Of a DNA stretch of 64,000 nucleotides, positions 44,863 through 56,280 are shown piece after piece. The stretch is from NCBI RefSeq assembly GCF_000276665.1, contig NW_004955465.1:5816981-5880980 (forward strand), in the 5' to 3' direction. Origin of the DNA: Chinchilla lanigera. Taxonomy: Eukaryota; Chordata; Mammalia; Rodentia; Chinchillidae. Every line of letters starts with the position of its first letter. Position 1 is the first letter of the stretch. The position numbers were made by a program, and so were the translations under genes. Under the pieces are notes generated by a model, which saw only the letters and a program-made list of their open reading frames with translations, did no database searches and had not been told where the DNA came from.

Positions 44863-45527
44863 TTTTTATTCCTCTGGAAAATAGAATATCTGAGTTTTTA
44901 GGCTCAGCCCCTGATTTAAAAGTTTGGAGGCTAATCTAAATTTTTAAATTGTATGCAGGCTGTCATACTGGATAAACAAAACACATGCAGGCCCTTCTGC
45001 CCATTATGGTTTTCTAGACTGAAGAATTTAGACTTAGAGAAATGCAGTGATTTGAGGAGAGAGACGAATCCCAGTGAGTATAAGATGGGGTTTTCTAAAG
45101 GATCCATGGGTAGACACATCACAGAAATGAGATCAGGATCTAGGAGTTCTATAAATGCATCGCTTGAAAAAGGTAAAACTTCTGAAATTGGGAGCAGGTC
45201 TTGAAACAGCAATTAGGTTTAGAATCAAATTTGAAGGACCTCTCGACCCTTCTTCTTTTTGTTCTGTCCTCAGAGCTGCCTTGACCCATCCGTGATGTCT
45301 GTGGTATGGAAGAAAACAAAGGAAGAGGACAGAAAAGGTATGTGAAGTTAACCCGCTATGCCCCCTCCACAGGCGTCATGGGGAGAGAGCAATACGCAGT
45401 CATGACTGGAATCCAGAACTACCAGACACAGCCAGCAGGTAAGTAAGTCATTGTGCAAAGTAGTGCTGGGAGTGAAGATGAAGAAGAACACCCAGAAGAG
45501 TTCATCAAGACCTCTTTCAACTTATAT
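44863..45527. other. Intergenic sequence with exon-like splice motifs
   Basis: Two short segments (45274-45337, 45373-45438) have good acceptor and donor signals, but the gap between them (35 bases) is too short for an intron. No known protein is encoded. Confidence 0.3.
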
Positions 45528-45529
45528 TA

Positions 45530-46105
45530 AGAAAGTGGCCCTTTGGTGTCCATTGGCAGATGAATGGGCAAAGACGGTGTGAGACATACACACAGTGGAA
45601 TATTATTTGGCCATAAGGAGAATGAAGTCCTGCCACTTGCGGAAACATGGATGAACATGGAGGATATTGTGTTAGCTGAAATAATCCAGACACAGAAATA
45701 CAGGTATTGCACGACTTCACTTGTATATGGAAATGAAAAAAGTTGAACTCATAGAAAGAGAGAGTAGAATAGTAGCTACCAGCAGCTGGTGCAGGGGCAG
45801 GGGATAGAAAAACACTGAATAATAGATGCCAAAATATAGTTAGACAGGAAGAATAAGTGCTAGCATTCTGCAACACAGCCACGTGACTACAGTTCACAGT
45901 ACCTTGGATATATAATATATTACATAGTTCTTCACCATAGGTACAGAGACAGGATCCTGAAGGGTCCAAACACCAAGAAATAATAAATGCATACAGAGAC
46001 AGAAATACTAGTAACCCTGCTTTAATCATTATATCATACATATATGTATGCTTTGTCACACTGTACCCCATAACTACAATTACATGTTGGTTAAAAAGGG
46101 TCTCT
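45530..46105 (+). mobile_element. L1 3' end, sense
   Basis: 'tgtccattggcagatgaatg', 'cacagtggaatattatttgg ccataa', 'gaaacatggatgaacatgga' and 'ccccataactacaattacat' are in L1 3' order. The 184-codon minus-strand ORF (45517-46071), the second longest in the window, is an antisense artefact of this L1. Confidence 0.88.
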
Positions 46106-47310
46106 CAAGATGAGAAATCTGTTCCTGATGTTGCCTACAAAATAAAATTGTGGGACCTTCAGATACTATCCAATCTAGCAGTTTCTATACTTTTAGCAGT
46201 AGCCTATCTTCAAAAGAAATTTTATGATTATTGAAACTAAGTGATCTGTAATAGGGGTTCATCAAAGGATTCGCTCTACTTCAGAGCATGTGTGAAATTT
46301 TCTGTAGTAAATATTTGTAAGGGAACATTGCATTGAAATTTAATATACAAAGCAGATTGAAGGCATGTAATTTTAAAACTGAGAAAACGTTCTTCCAATT
46401 CTTGCTCACTTGCTAAGAATGATTTCCAAGGACTTCTTGGCAGATGATTTGAATTGCTTAAATACTTACCATGAAGAGGAGCCCACTCATTTTAAGCCTG
46501 TCAGAGCTGGATGGATCTGCTTGTGAGAAAATGTTTATATTGGTCCAAAATATGTCTCCTTATAACATCAAGTGAGAATGAGACAATTCTTACACCACAG
46601 GAGTGTTTTTATTCTTTTTGCCATCCAGTGCCTTTTCAAAGATTCCTAAATAACTAGCACAGTCTGGTATTCTGTATCACACTAACATGCTACAAAGTCT
46701 GCCAGAGAGATGCTAAGGGCTACATTTCCATCCTCTGGGTTAAAAAGATGTAAGCAAAATATTTAAGTAAAATTAAGATACCTACAGGCAAAAGCTGACA
46801 AAGTGTTGCACTCTGTGCTACATAATAGATTGAGAGTTTTTTTAATATCATGATGCTCTCCATCTTCACCTACCTGTCAGCTCCACATCAGTTGTTATTA
46901 ATTTAACACTAGAGAGCCGAGAAAGAGCTGCAAGCTAGTGCGAGCACACAAATCAGGAACAGAGATGCCAAAACCTCCTCAGAGATACTTGCTAAGAAAC
47001 TTTATGGGAATTTGAAAAATGCTCCTCAATTTGGAGGATTCTTGCTATGAAATCAAATAAAAGGACAGAAACACAAGTTTTGGTCACCTAACTTCAGTGC
47101 AGGAACAGTAAGAGGGGCAGGCAGCTCGTCTGTGCAATTCCTAGCAGCTCCGTGGAAACACGTGCCTCTCCTCCTGCCTTGCTCTCTACCCTCAACTCCC
47201 AATCACAATGGACCCACTTCCAGCTCAGCTGATTCGAAGACACTTTAAAGATCCATGCGCATGTCAGCAGAATGTATTGCTCGGGAGTATGGCAGTTTGC
47301 AGGCGGATTG
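46106..47310. other. Intergenic sequence, no gene recognised
   Basis: AT-rich; no RNA, repeat or gene was recognised. Confidence 0.45.
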
Positions 47311-47317
47311 TTTGTTT

Positions 47318-47575
47318 GTTTTCAGCAGTACTGGAGATTGAACTCAGGGCCTCCACACTAAGTTACATTCTTAGCATCCTCCCCCATTTTTAAATTTTTT
47401 GAGACAAGATTTACATCTGCCTCATCTGCTGAGGGTCTCCCTGCTGGTGGGGACTCTGCAGAGTCTTAAGGCAGCTTGGTGTGTCACATCAGTCTTGCAG
47501 TCCTGGCATTGAACTTGCATTCGTTCTGACTCAGCCTCTCAATTACAGGCATGCATCACCACACCCAGTTTGCAT
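47318..47575 (-). mobile_element. B1-ID composite SINE, antisense, interrupted by an LTR-like patch
   Basis: Inverted ID part 'cagtactggagattgaactc agggcc' and inverted B1 part 'tggcattgaacttgcattcg … aattacaggcatgcatcacc' are separated by ~80 bases (47412-47492) that resemble the inside of the LTR at 48733-49137. Confidence 0.65.
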
Positions 47576-47621
47576 GCTGATCTTTACAGTCACACTCCCT
47601 TATATGAATCACTTTGGCTCT

Positions 47622-48002
47622 GCGATGGTTTGAATATGGCTAGTGTCTCCCAAAGGGCCACAGGTTAAAGGCTTGGTCCCCAGGGAGTGCTCCAGGAAAG
47701 CAGTGGTATCTCTAGGAGGTGGAGCCCACCGGGATGTCCTAAGGTCACTAAGCGCCTGCCTCCTAAGAGGATTATGGGACCCCAGGTTGTCCTCTGTCTT
47801 CCTCGCTTCTGATGGAAATAGTTTGCTCTACCATATTCTCCCCACTGTTGCTATTTGTTGCCCTCACCAAAGGCCCAAAGCAATGGGTCTGCTCAATTTT
47901 GGACCAGAACCTCCACAACCACAAGCTAAATAAACCTTTTCTCTTTGTAAGTTAATTGCATTGAGTATTTTATTGTAGCAATTTGGAGCTGACTAATGCA
48001 AG
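47622..48002 (+). mobile_element. MaLR-type LTR
   Basis: 'gcgatggtttgaatatggct', 'aagctaaataaaccttttct' and 'gtagcaatttggagctgact' mark a full LTR. The ORF 47643-47933 runs through it. Confidence 0.8.
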
Positions 48003-48549
48003 TCCCACACTAAAGTCTTACATGAAACATGTTTGTGTCTTATTAGCCAAAAGCCAGTCTCAGATGAGCAGTCTTTTTTCAATGTATGTCCAAATACCAT
48101 CCTAATCTCAAAAATGTTTTAAAGCAAAGTGTCACCTTAGTGTCAACTCTGTGAAAAAGACCCTACTCTATGAAATCTCGTAAAATTCCATTTACTAGTC
48201 TATGCACATATAATATTCCATATATGTGCATATATCTATAGTAAATGATATGAATCTGCTAAAAGCCAAGGGTAACATTTCAAGGTGGTCACTGATCACA
48301 GTGTGGCAACAAGTGAATAAAAGCTCATCAAACTTGTTTCTTCCTTTCTGGTGCCAATGAGAATCCTTGCAGGAACAGACTCTGACTCTTCAAAACACTT
48401 TAATGAAAGGACTGTGTGAACACGCGCATGGAAAAGATTCAGAAAATCACTAACAACTTTTGAGGCATCCACATACTAGCAAGACTAGAGAGCCATTACC
48501 ACCCTTAGGTTATTAACTGCTGTTAGATAACTGCCCTGAGAAATAGTCT
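48003..48549. other. Intergenic sequence, nothing recognised
   Basis: AT-rich, with the palindrome-like ATATGTGCATATAT region at ~48222-48238. Confidence 0.4.
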
Positions 48550-48551
48550 TG

Positions 48552-48640
48552 GTTTTGGTTTATAGTTCTGGGAACTTAAACCAGGGTTTTTCAAATGCCA
48601 GATAAACACTGTAACAATGAGCTACACCCACAGGCCAACA
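48552..48640 (-). mobile_element. ID-like tRNA SINE, antisense, old
   Basis: 'gttctgggaacttaaaccag' and 'caatgagctacacccacagg' in reverse orientation; heavily diverged. Confidence 0.55.
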
Positions 48641-48732
48641 CAGCTTGTTCTGTGGTTGCCCCCCAGAATAAGAGATGGGCTTTGTCCCAATCAATAGTCT
48701 GGGTATTAAGAATGCAGATGCTTCTTCATTGT

Positions 48733-49137
48733 CTTAGTCTGTTTTCTGTGGCTGAAACTCAGTGCCACAGATTGGGTAATTTATAAAGAACAGAAGTTAT
48801 TTGCCTTATCTGCTAAGGGCCTTCTTGCTGGTGGGAACTCTGCAGAGTTTTCAGAGAGCTCAGTGTATCACATGGCAAAGGCTCATGATAGACTTTCAAA
48901 CGAGCTTTTATAACAGACTCATTCTCATGATAACTAACCTACTCCTTTAATAATCCACTAATGCAGAATAGTTAAAATATTCTACCATTTAATATATTCT
49001 ACCATTTAATACATTCTACATGAAGGCTCTACTCTCATGATCCAGTCACCTCCTAGAGGTCCCACTTCCCAACATTGCTGCAGTGAGGATCAAGTTTCCA
49101 ACACATGGACTTTTGGGGGACACATTCAAACCACAGT
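48733..49137 (-). mobile_element. MaLR-type LTR, antisense
   Basis: 'gtcttagtctgttttctgtg', 'gggtaatttataaagaacag' and 'ttttgggggacacattcaaa'. An 17-base unit (ATATTCTACCATTTAAT) is repeated in tandem at 48978-49011. Confidence 0.82.
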
Positions 49138-49339
49138 ATTTATATATCAAAAGAGTTTGAAGAAAAGCCTATTGCTCAAATATAAGGGCCTTCTTGGGGG
49201 CAATGGTTGGTGCAAGAGTATCCGAATGACAACGGCAAAGAGTAAATTTGGTCTTCACAGTGTCTGAGGGATCTGACTGGAGAAGGGTTTCTATGTCCGG
49301 ATTAGAACCATAAGATTCAAGCTGCTTACCCCTGCTACC

Positions 49340-49490
49340 CCTGTGAGGCCAGAGGATCACAAGGCCAACCTGGGCAACTTAGCAATACTCTGTCTCAAAA
49401 TAAAATAAAAAGGGATGGGAACGCAGTTCAGTGTTAGAGTACTTGCCTGGCACATGCAAAGCCCTAGGTCCAATCCCCAGAACTGTAATA
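49340..49490 (+). mobile_element. B1-ID composite SINE, 5' truncated
   Basis: 'aaggccaacctgggcaactt agcaatactctgtctc' (B1 end) then 'ggatgggaacgcagttcagt … aggtccaatccccagaac' (ID part). Confidence 0.8.
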
Positions 49491-49568
49491 ACGGAAAACT
49501 GTTTGGTGGCTCCTTATATAAACTACTAGTTGTGTGACGGTGGGTAGGTAGGACCATTAATTATGATT

Positions 49569-49885
49569 TGTCAACTTTGTTAGATAAAGGAAAGCCTAGT
49601 ACATTGATAAAGCTCCTGGGTGTATCTGGGTGGGTCATACATGTGTGGCCATATATGATACTGTATATGGTCCCTATCCCATGTCTTTCTGGCACTGTCC
49701 CCCTGCTCTACTTCTCAGCCACCATGAACTGAGCAACTGTGCTCCACCACATTCTCCTGCAGTGATATGTTTGTCTTGGAGCCAACCAACCACGAAATGA
49801 GTCCTTTGAGTCAGGAGCTAATCTCACCTTTAAATTTTCCATGCTGGATATTGTGTCTTAGTAATAGGAAAGCAGACTAAAACAC
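49569..49885 (+). mobile_element. 5' LTR of a MaLR element
   Basis: Starts TGTCAACTTTG and ends at about 'agactaaaacaca'. It adjoins MaLR internal sequence on its right, and its start is repeated at 51595. Confidence 0.72.
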
Positions 49886-51594
49886 AACATGGGTGCTGGG
49901 ATGAGGGCCCTTGCTATGGCCGTATCTAACCATGTGGCTTACAAGCCTTTGGAACTAGCTTGAGGCAGGTATTTGGATAAAAACTTAGAGATGTGGGAAG
50001 GAAAAGCCCTAACATGCTCTAAGCAGAGCCTAATGGGTGATTCTGGTAAGATCTCAAAAGACTAGAATGCTAATAGGAATGCAGACAGTAAAGACCAGGC
50101 TTAGGCAGTTTCAGTTGAGGACAAGGACTTCATTGACAGTTGGACTAGGGGCTGTGTTTGTTACACTCTAGTGGAAAAAAAAGTCTATATTTTTCCTATG
50201 TTCTGAGACTTTGTAAAACACTGAGAGCAAGAGTGGTGTACCGCCAGGTGTAGTGGTACATGCCTGTAATCCCAACACTCAGGAAGCTGAGGCAAGAGGA
50301 TCACTATGAATTTGAAGGCAGCCTGGGCTACATAAGCAACTTTAAGGCCAGCCTGCACTACACAGTGAGACCTTGTCTCAAAAAGAAAAAAAAGAGCGAT
50401 AGACTAATTGATATGGTGGATGAAATTTCAAACCAGTCCAACATTCAGGCTGTGGTATAGGTACTGACAGCAGTTTTAGCTAGATTTATATGAGAATTGA
50501 GGCAAAAGGCAGAGCAGAAAATTTTCAAAAACTTAAATTTTGGTCAAGAGACCATATGTAAAGTTGGGGCCAAAGGCTGTGTGACTGTTAAAGAGACTAG
50601 CACCACTAAAAAAAAAGTCTTCTTATACAGGGACAACAAGAAATACGCCTTGAGGGTATCTTAGGAATCAGCAAGACCCAACCAAAGTAAGCTCAAGGGT
50701 GCAGAAGTATCAACATTTCATTTGAGAAGGGAGCCCTGGGGACCCTGCTTGAGAAGGCCCTCCTAGGGAATTTGTTCCCTGGATTTATTTCACTATGCTC
50801 AGCCATCCAAACACTCACATCCAGTGTAGGCCTGGGTGTTCTTTCCTCTAAGAAACTTTGGCTTTGTCAGTATGATGCTGGTTTTACTAGCAGGCAAAAT
50901 ACAAGAGTTGTTGGGGCCACAGAGGATTCCTGACCCCCAACGGGAAGACCTGGAAAGCAGGTAAGGAGCCACTGAGAGGGAATTTTGTGAAGCTGTACGA
51001 TGAAGCCAATGTTGCAGTGGAGATCCCAGGAAACTGGAGATGCCAGGAACATGGAATGTTTACCAAGGAAAGTTGTAGGCCATGAGTGGAACTAGCCCAA
51101 GAGAGAAGCCATTTGGTCTGAAATCAGCAAAGTTGTAGGGAGTGAGGCTGCCCAAGTCCATTGGAATTCACATTTTACCATCATGTTTACCCCTTACACC
51201 AGATATGGAGCTACAAGACTTAATGTTTGCCTTGTTGGTTTTGGTTTTGCTTTGGTCCAATTATTTTCTATTTTCTTTGCTTCCTTTTGGAATGAGAAGG
51301 TTTACTCCATGCCATTGTACCTTAAGGTAATGTGATTTGTTTTTTATTTTTACAGAGATTCACAGTATGCCTTGAGTCTCAGAAGAGATTTAAACTTGGA
51401 CTGTTGAAAAACGCTAGAACTGTTGAGACTTTGAGGGTAGGATCATTATGATTCCAATTGTGTGTGATAGCTGTATTATGTTAAGTGAAATTATGAACTT
51501 GCTCTCCTGTCTATTTGAAATTTAAATACGCTTTAAGGAAATGGGTTTGGGTGTGAAGTTGACAAAATATGGGTTGTGATCATTACTCCTAATA
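49886..51594 (+). mobile_element. MaLR internal region
   Basis: 'gggtgctgggatgagggccc' leader, 'aatgcagacagtaaagacca', 'gttacactctagtgg', 'gccatttggtctgaaatcag caaagttgtagggagtgagg' and 'tgccattgtaccttaaggta' follow the order of MaLR (THE1/MST/MLT-type) internal sequence. No gag or pol ORF remains. A B1 SINE sits within it (50244-50398). Confidence 0.78.
50244..50398 (+). mobile_element. B1 SINE inside the MaLR internal region
   Basis: 'gccaggtgtagtggtacatg cctgtaatcccaacac', the internal duplication, and an A-rich tail. Confidence 0.92.
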
Positions 51595-51696
51595 TGTCAA
51601 CTTCACTGAATTAAAAATCATCTATAGTACATTCCTGGATTAATAAAGCACACTCCTGGGTGAGTTCAGGTGATTCATGTATGCATGACCTTGGGT
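51595..51696 (+). mobile_element. Start of the 3' LTR of the MaLR element
   Basis: TGTCAACTTCACTGAATT and 'cactcctgggtgagttcagg' align with 49569-49630. After about 100 bases another LTR begins, so this LTR is cut. Confidence 0.65.
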
Positions 51697-51860
51697 ACTG
51701 TTACCGCTTGTGTCTAGATGTCTCCCAAAGCTTCATGCAGTCATCAGTAGGGCTTTTTCAGAGGTGGCTGGAACTAGAGTGTGTGATGCTGGAATTGATT
51801 AATGGTGTAATGCTAGGCTCAAGAGCACAAGGATTAAGGGTGTGAGTTCTATCCACCATA
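51697..51860 (+). mobile_element. 5' half of a second MaLR-type LTR
   Basis: TGTTACCGCTTGTGTCTAGA, 'tttttcagaggtggctggaa ctagag' and 'tgctggaattgattaatgg' match 31871-32020. The downstream half is missing or unrecognisable. Confidence 0.75.
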
Positions 51861-53605
51861 AGTACCTTGAGAACTGTAGTGTTATCAACCGTAGGGCCTT
51901 TGTCTGGGGCACCAACAGAGGTGAAAGAGTAGAAAATGGAACAATAGTAGATGAAGAATAACCAGAAGAAAACAAGATCACATTGCTTAGCCTCCCTTAG
52001 CTAGGTGTGGCTTTCTGATAGTTCTAGCCAATGAGGTGTCCAACCTTTTCACACTTATTCTATAGCCTTTGGCATGGCCCTTAAGCTTCTCCCCATTTTT
52101 CATCCACACTTTAGATGGTAAGGTCCCCTTGGGAACTTAGAGGCCTAAAAGGAGACAGAACCACTAGACTACAAAAATGTGAGTTCTTCTGTGACTGTCA
52201 ATGTGAATGAACAATGTAACTGTCAATCAGAATGATTAGTGAACAGTGGCATGAGTGAGATGTACACTTCAATGTGCTAAGCATCTGAGATTGTGAAATT
52301 GCTTGTTACAGAGAAAACTGTAACTAATATGCACATAATTATTATCCAGAAATAAAAAGTCTAGAATGAGTTGAATTTTAAAACATTACAATAATTTTTA
52401 AAATCCATTTAAAACTTTGCAGGTCCTGGCATGGTGGTGCACACTTCTGGTTCCAGCAGGAGGGAAGCTGACACAAGAGGATCACTTGAGTCCAGGAGTT
52501 CAAAGAGTCACCTGGACAACATAAAAAAATATTAGCAAAGAAAAGTCATGATCAATAGGTTATCTACTTGGGTCCAAAACTGTCAACCTTTGTCCCTATA
52601 CTTCCTGGCATTATTATGGAAGTTCTGCTTCTTTGTACAAAAAGGAGAATAGTAAAATTGATTTAACGTAGGAAATAAACAGTACCTGCTGCAAAATGAG
52701 GACCCATAGGACCCGTCAGCAACAGCATGTGGGTTGCTAGTCCATGTGCATCACAGTTTAGGACAACTGTAAACCCCATCCTCTTTCTTCAATCCTATTA
52801 TGTCTCCCTAATATTTTACCCTATAACTACTATGTATTTAATTTTCCTTCCCTCATTCTAGGAACATCACCTAATGCTTACCTTGTGTCAGCCTCAAGTG
52901 GACTAGAGTCAACTTGGAACTGCCCAAACTTTGAATGAATAGTACAGTTTTGTAGAGCAAACAGTTTGATGGATATACATATATACAGTTCAGGGGGACC
53001 CAAGGTGGGGAATCACCAGCCTTGCCTGGGTTGAGAGAGATAGTAGAAATGGATTTGGAAAGTCACCAGAGCTAAGGGAACCCCGAGCAGAGCCTGAAAG
53101 TAAGATGTTTGAGCCTGTGTCCCTCCAACAACATGTGCTACTTTTGAGCAGAAACAATGAGCTGGTCACCAGAGCTGGATCTATAAGCTCACACTGGGCA
53201 CAGACTAATTTGTCCACCAAGTCAGCACTGAGAACATGCTTTACCCTCCAGACAGCATGAGGAGGGTGTTCCACTAAAGATCCTCTGAATGTCTGCCATC
53301 ATCCTCCCCTGTGCTGTGGTTGAAGCTGGTCCAATAGCTCGTCCCTAACACAGCCTCTGTTCAGCAGCAGTTTCTAGTAGGGCAGCCCCCATCCACAGCA
53401 GTTACCCCTGCACGGCTCTCAAACCAAGCTGTATCCAAAGCTCTGATGAACTGAGGCTCCTCAGGAACATCCTAGGGCTTCTGAATGGATCTCCAAAGAG
53501 TCAGAGAATTACAAGCCTACAGAGAACACCAGTCATGCCTCAACAGCTGGCACGTACATCATCCTTCTAAGGGATTTCTCTGTTTGAAATGCTATGAAAA
53601 TTCAT
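51861..53605. other. Intergenic sequence with one 7SL-type SINE-like piece
   Basis: A B1/Alu-like fragment lies at ~52424-52530 ('ggcatggtggtgcacacttc … aggatcacttgagtccagga'). The rest has no recognised gene. The minus ORF 52990-53274 has no known domain. Confidence 0.45.
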
Positions 53606-53607
53606 TT

Positions 53608-53815
53608 CCTTAGCCAGACATAGTTGTACACACATATAATACCAACACTCTGAGAGGCTGAGGCAGAAGGATCACAAGCTCAAGCCTAGAATGTGCAGGC
53701 TTAGCCACTAAGCCAACTCTATCTCAAACTTTTAAAAAAAAAATTTTAAAGGGCTGAGATACATAACTCACTAAAAACGTCTTGAGCTCAATCCCCAGTA
53801 CTACAAAGAAAATGT
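53608..53815 (+). mobile_element. B1-ID composite SINE
   Basis: 'agccagacatagttgtacac', 'gagaggctgaggcagaagga' (B1) then 'gggctgagatacataactca' and 'gagctcaatccccagtact' (ID). Confidence 0.85.
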
Positions 53816-54410
53816 TCTTGCCTTTCTTGTGGTCTCACTTTCTTCATTTAAAAAACAGAGTTGATATTAACAGTATTTACTTCAATAATTATGATGATTC
53901 ATGAATTATACAAGCAAAGAGCTGAGAATTCACCATACAGCAATGTCCAATAAATGTTTATTTTTTTTAATTAAAAAAAAAATGCTTGATGCCCGATGAT
54001 GAGAAGGATGACAATGGTGATGGAGATGAGATGATAATGATCAGTTCCTGAGCCCAAAAAAGATGGCTTAGGAAATCAGTGAATGATTAGAGAACTGGCA
54101 AAAGGAAATGAGCGTTTTTTCTAAGCTGGTTGTCGACTTCCATTTGTAGTTTTCTGTCATTTTTATTTGCACTGGTCTATTCACCAGATATTGTGTTTTA
54201 TACTTTTGGTTTCTAATGTTTACCCAAAGGCAAGTCTATCATATCCTTGCAATTTGCATGTTATTTTGACCCATTGGACTAGTGTTTAGCAGCACTCTGC
54301 TCAAGCCTGATGCCAGGTACTAATGATTCAGTAATACACATGAAGTGGTCTATGTTCTCAAAAAACTGACAGGTCAGAGACAGTAAGAAAGTGGTCTCAA
54401 CAGAGAGGAT
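53816..54410. other. Intergenic sequence with weak MIR/L2 traces
   Basis: 'atgtccaataaatgttta' (~53942) and 'gatgccaggtactaatgatt' (~54308) are L2/MIR-like but too short to assign. No gene. Confidence 0.4.
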
Positions 54411-54413
54411 TAG

Positions 54414-54500
54414 GGAGCTGGGGATGAAGCACAGTGAGAGAGTACTTGCCTAGCATGCTCAGGGTCATGGGTTTAATCCTAAGCACCACACACAAAAACA
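54414..54500 (+). mobile_element. ID-like tRNA SINE, older copy
   Basis: 'gggagctggggatgaagcac' A box region and 'catgggtttaatcctaagca' B box region. Confidence 0.82.
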
Positions 54501-54574
54501 TGAAAAATGAATTTTATATGCATGTGTGTCTATGAATATATGTATGTGTATGAGCGTAAACTGTGTAACTAGAG

Positions 54575-55034
54575 AGTCAGTTTTCCGTTACTGTGACAAA
54601 ATACCTGAGATAAGCAATTTCAAGAAAAGAAGATTTACTTGGCTCATGGTTTTAGCAGTTTCAGTCCACGGTTAGGTAACTAGTTCCACTGTTTCTGTGC
54701 TGGTGGTGAGGAAGAACATAACTGCAGGAGGGTGTAGTGGGTAAAATCTGCTCACCTAATGGCAGCCAAGAATGAGAGGGAAAGGGAGAGAGCAAAGAAA
54801 GGGATCCAGAAACAAAATATGCCCTTCAAAGGCATGTCCTGAGTGGCTTCACTTCTTTTCACTAAGCCCCACCTCTTAAAACCTTCCATCAACTCCCAAC
54901 AGACCATTCAGTTATAAATCCATCAGTGAATCAGTCTATGATGAGGTCCGACCCTCCTGGTCCAATTAGTTCCCAAAAGCCCACCTCTGAATACATGAGC
55001 CTTTTGAGGGAAGGTCCAAATTATATGCAGACAG
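54575..55034 (-). mobile_element. MaLR-type LTR, antisense
   Basis: 'cagttttccgttactgtgac aaaatacctgagataagcaa', 'agatttacttggctcatggt' and 'ccaaattatatgcagaca'. Ends in a GA microsatellite. Confidence 0.82.
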
Positions 55035-55036
55035 AT

Positions 55037-55040
<4 letters not shown>

Positions 55041-55081
<41 letters not shown>
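55041..55081. repeat. (AG)n microsatellite
   Basis: About 20 AG units directly next to the LTR end. The Arg/Glu repeat ORF 55035-55253 is this tract read in frame. Confidence 0.96.
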
Positions 55082-55083
<2 letters not shown>

Positions 55084-55535
55084 TTTATGTAGAAGCCTTC
55101 AATGAAAGCTCAGACTCAGCCCTAAGAGAAAAATGGAGAGCATTTCTGGTGCAGAGAACATCAGACTCAAATACCCAAGGGCAAGAGAACACATGGGACT
55201 TCCAGGAGCTGCAAGTGGACAAGAAGGTCTGGGGCAAAGAATCCCAGACATGAAGTGAAGTCATCAGAGGTTATATTATAAAGGACCTGACTTGCCAGGG
55301 TGAGACAACAAAATGCTAAGTCCCACTGGGAGCTATGGACATGTTTTCAGCAGTCAAGTGAAATAATAGATCAGCAAATAGGAAGGAGCTGCTTATATTA
55401 GAGGACAGATGAGAGGAGAGCAGGATGAATACTGAGATGGCAGGAGGAGACTGTTAATTTCAGGTGGCCCATGATAGTGTGTGTGCTAAGGCATGAACAG
55501 TGAGGGCGGGAAAGCGGGCAATGAGGAGATAGATA
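55082..55535. other. Intergenic sequence, nothing recognised
   Basis: Purine-rich, no gene or named repeat. Confidence 0.4.
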
Positions 55536-55745
55536 TATTAGTATGCTTTCCATTACTACATCAAATGCCTGAGATAATCTATAAAGAGGGAAAGTTTATT
55601 TCAGTCCATGATTTTGAAAGTTTCAGCCCATGACCAACTGGCCCCATTGTTTGGGGTCTGTGGTAGCACCATACAGCATGATAGGAAAGCATGGCTGAGG
55701 AAAACCTTTCCCATGCCCAAAAATTGAAAGAGAAAAAGATAAGGA

Positions 55746-55847
55746 GGGGCTGGGGATTTAGCTCAGCGGCAAAGCGCCTGCTTGGCAAGCGCAAGGTTGT
55801 GAGTTCAGTTCCCGGTACCGGAGAAAAACCAAAAAAAAAAAAAAAAA
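55746..55847 (+). mobile_element. Young ID-like tRNA SINE with 13-bp target-site duplication
   Basis: GGGGCTGGGGATTTAGCTCA, B box GAGTTCAGTTCC, A tail of about 20. AAAAAGATAAGGA flanks it at 55733-55745 and 55848-55860. Very close to the copy at 3091. Confidence 0.94.
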
Positions 55848-55917
55848 AAAAAGATAAGGAGATCACCCACAATCCCCCTTGAGGGCACGCTTTCCATGAC
55901 CTGAACTTCCACTTGTC

Positions 55918-56171
55918 CTCACTTTATTTATGTAGGTCCTGGTGACTGAACCCAGAGCCTTGCACACAAGTACTCTACCACTGAGCTACATCCCTGGTCC
56001 TTTTAAAAATGTATTTGTTTGTTTGGCAGGGAGAGTTTTGAGACAGTGTCTTGCAATGAGGTCAGGCTGGCCTTGAGCTCACTATGTAGCCTAGGCTGGC
56101 CTTGAACTTGTAATCCTCCTTCCTTAGCCTCCCAAGGAGCTGAGATTACTGGTATACACCACTGTTGGGCA
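55918..56171 (-). mobile_element. B1-ID composite SINE, antisense
   Basis: Inverted ID part 'gtcctggtgactgaacccag … actgagctacatccctgg' followed by inverted B1 part 'gacagtgtcttgcaatgagg … gagattactggtatacacc'. Confidence 0.87.
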
Positions 56172-56280
56172 GCCCCACCTCTTAGAGATCCATCACCATG
56201 TCCCAATAGCACCAGGCTGGGGACTAGCCCTTCAAAACATCAGCCTTTAGGGGGCATTCCAGACACAAGCAGTAACCAGA

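Larger units (their letters stand above)
55538..56280 (-). mobile_element. MaLR-type LTR, antisense, split by two SINEs
   Basis: Pieces 55538-55745, 55861-55917 and 56172-56280 together make one LTR ('gtatgctttccattactaca', 'gggaaagtttatttcagtcc', 'ggggcattccagacacaagc'). The two SINEs are younger. Confidence 0.8.

Noticed and set aside
45517..46071. 184-codon minus-strand ORF with hydrophobic, Cys-rich sequence
   Set aside because: It is the antisense reading of an L1 3' end, whose landmarks are clear on the + strand.
55035..55253. Arg/Glu-repeat protein
   Set aside because: It is the (AG)n microsatellite and following LTR-flanking DNA read in frame.
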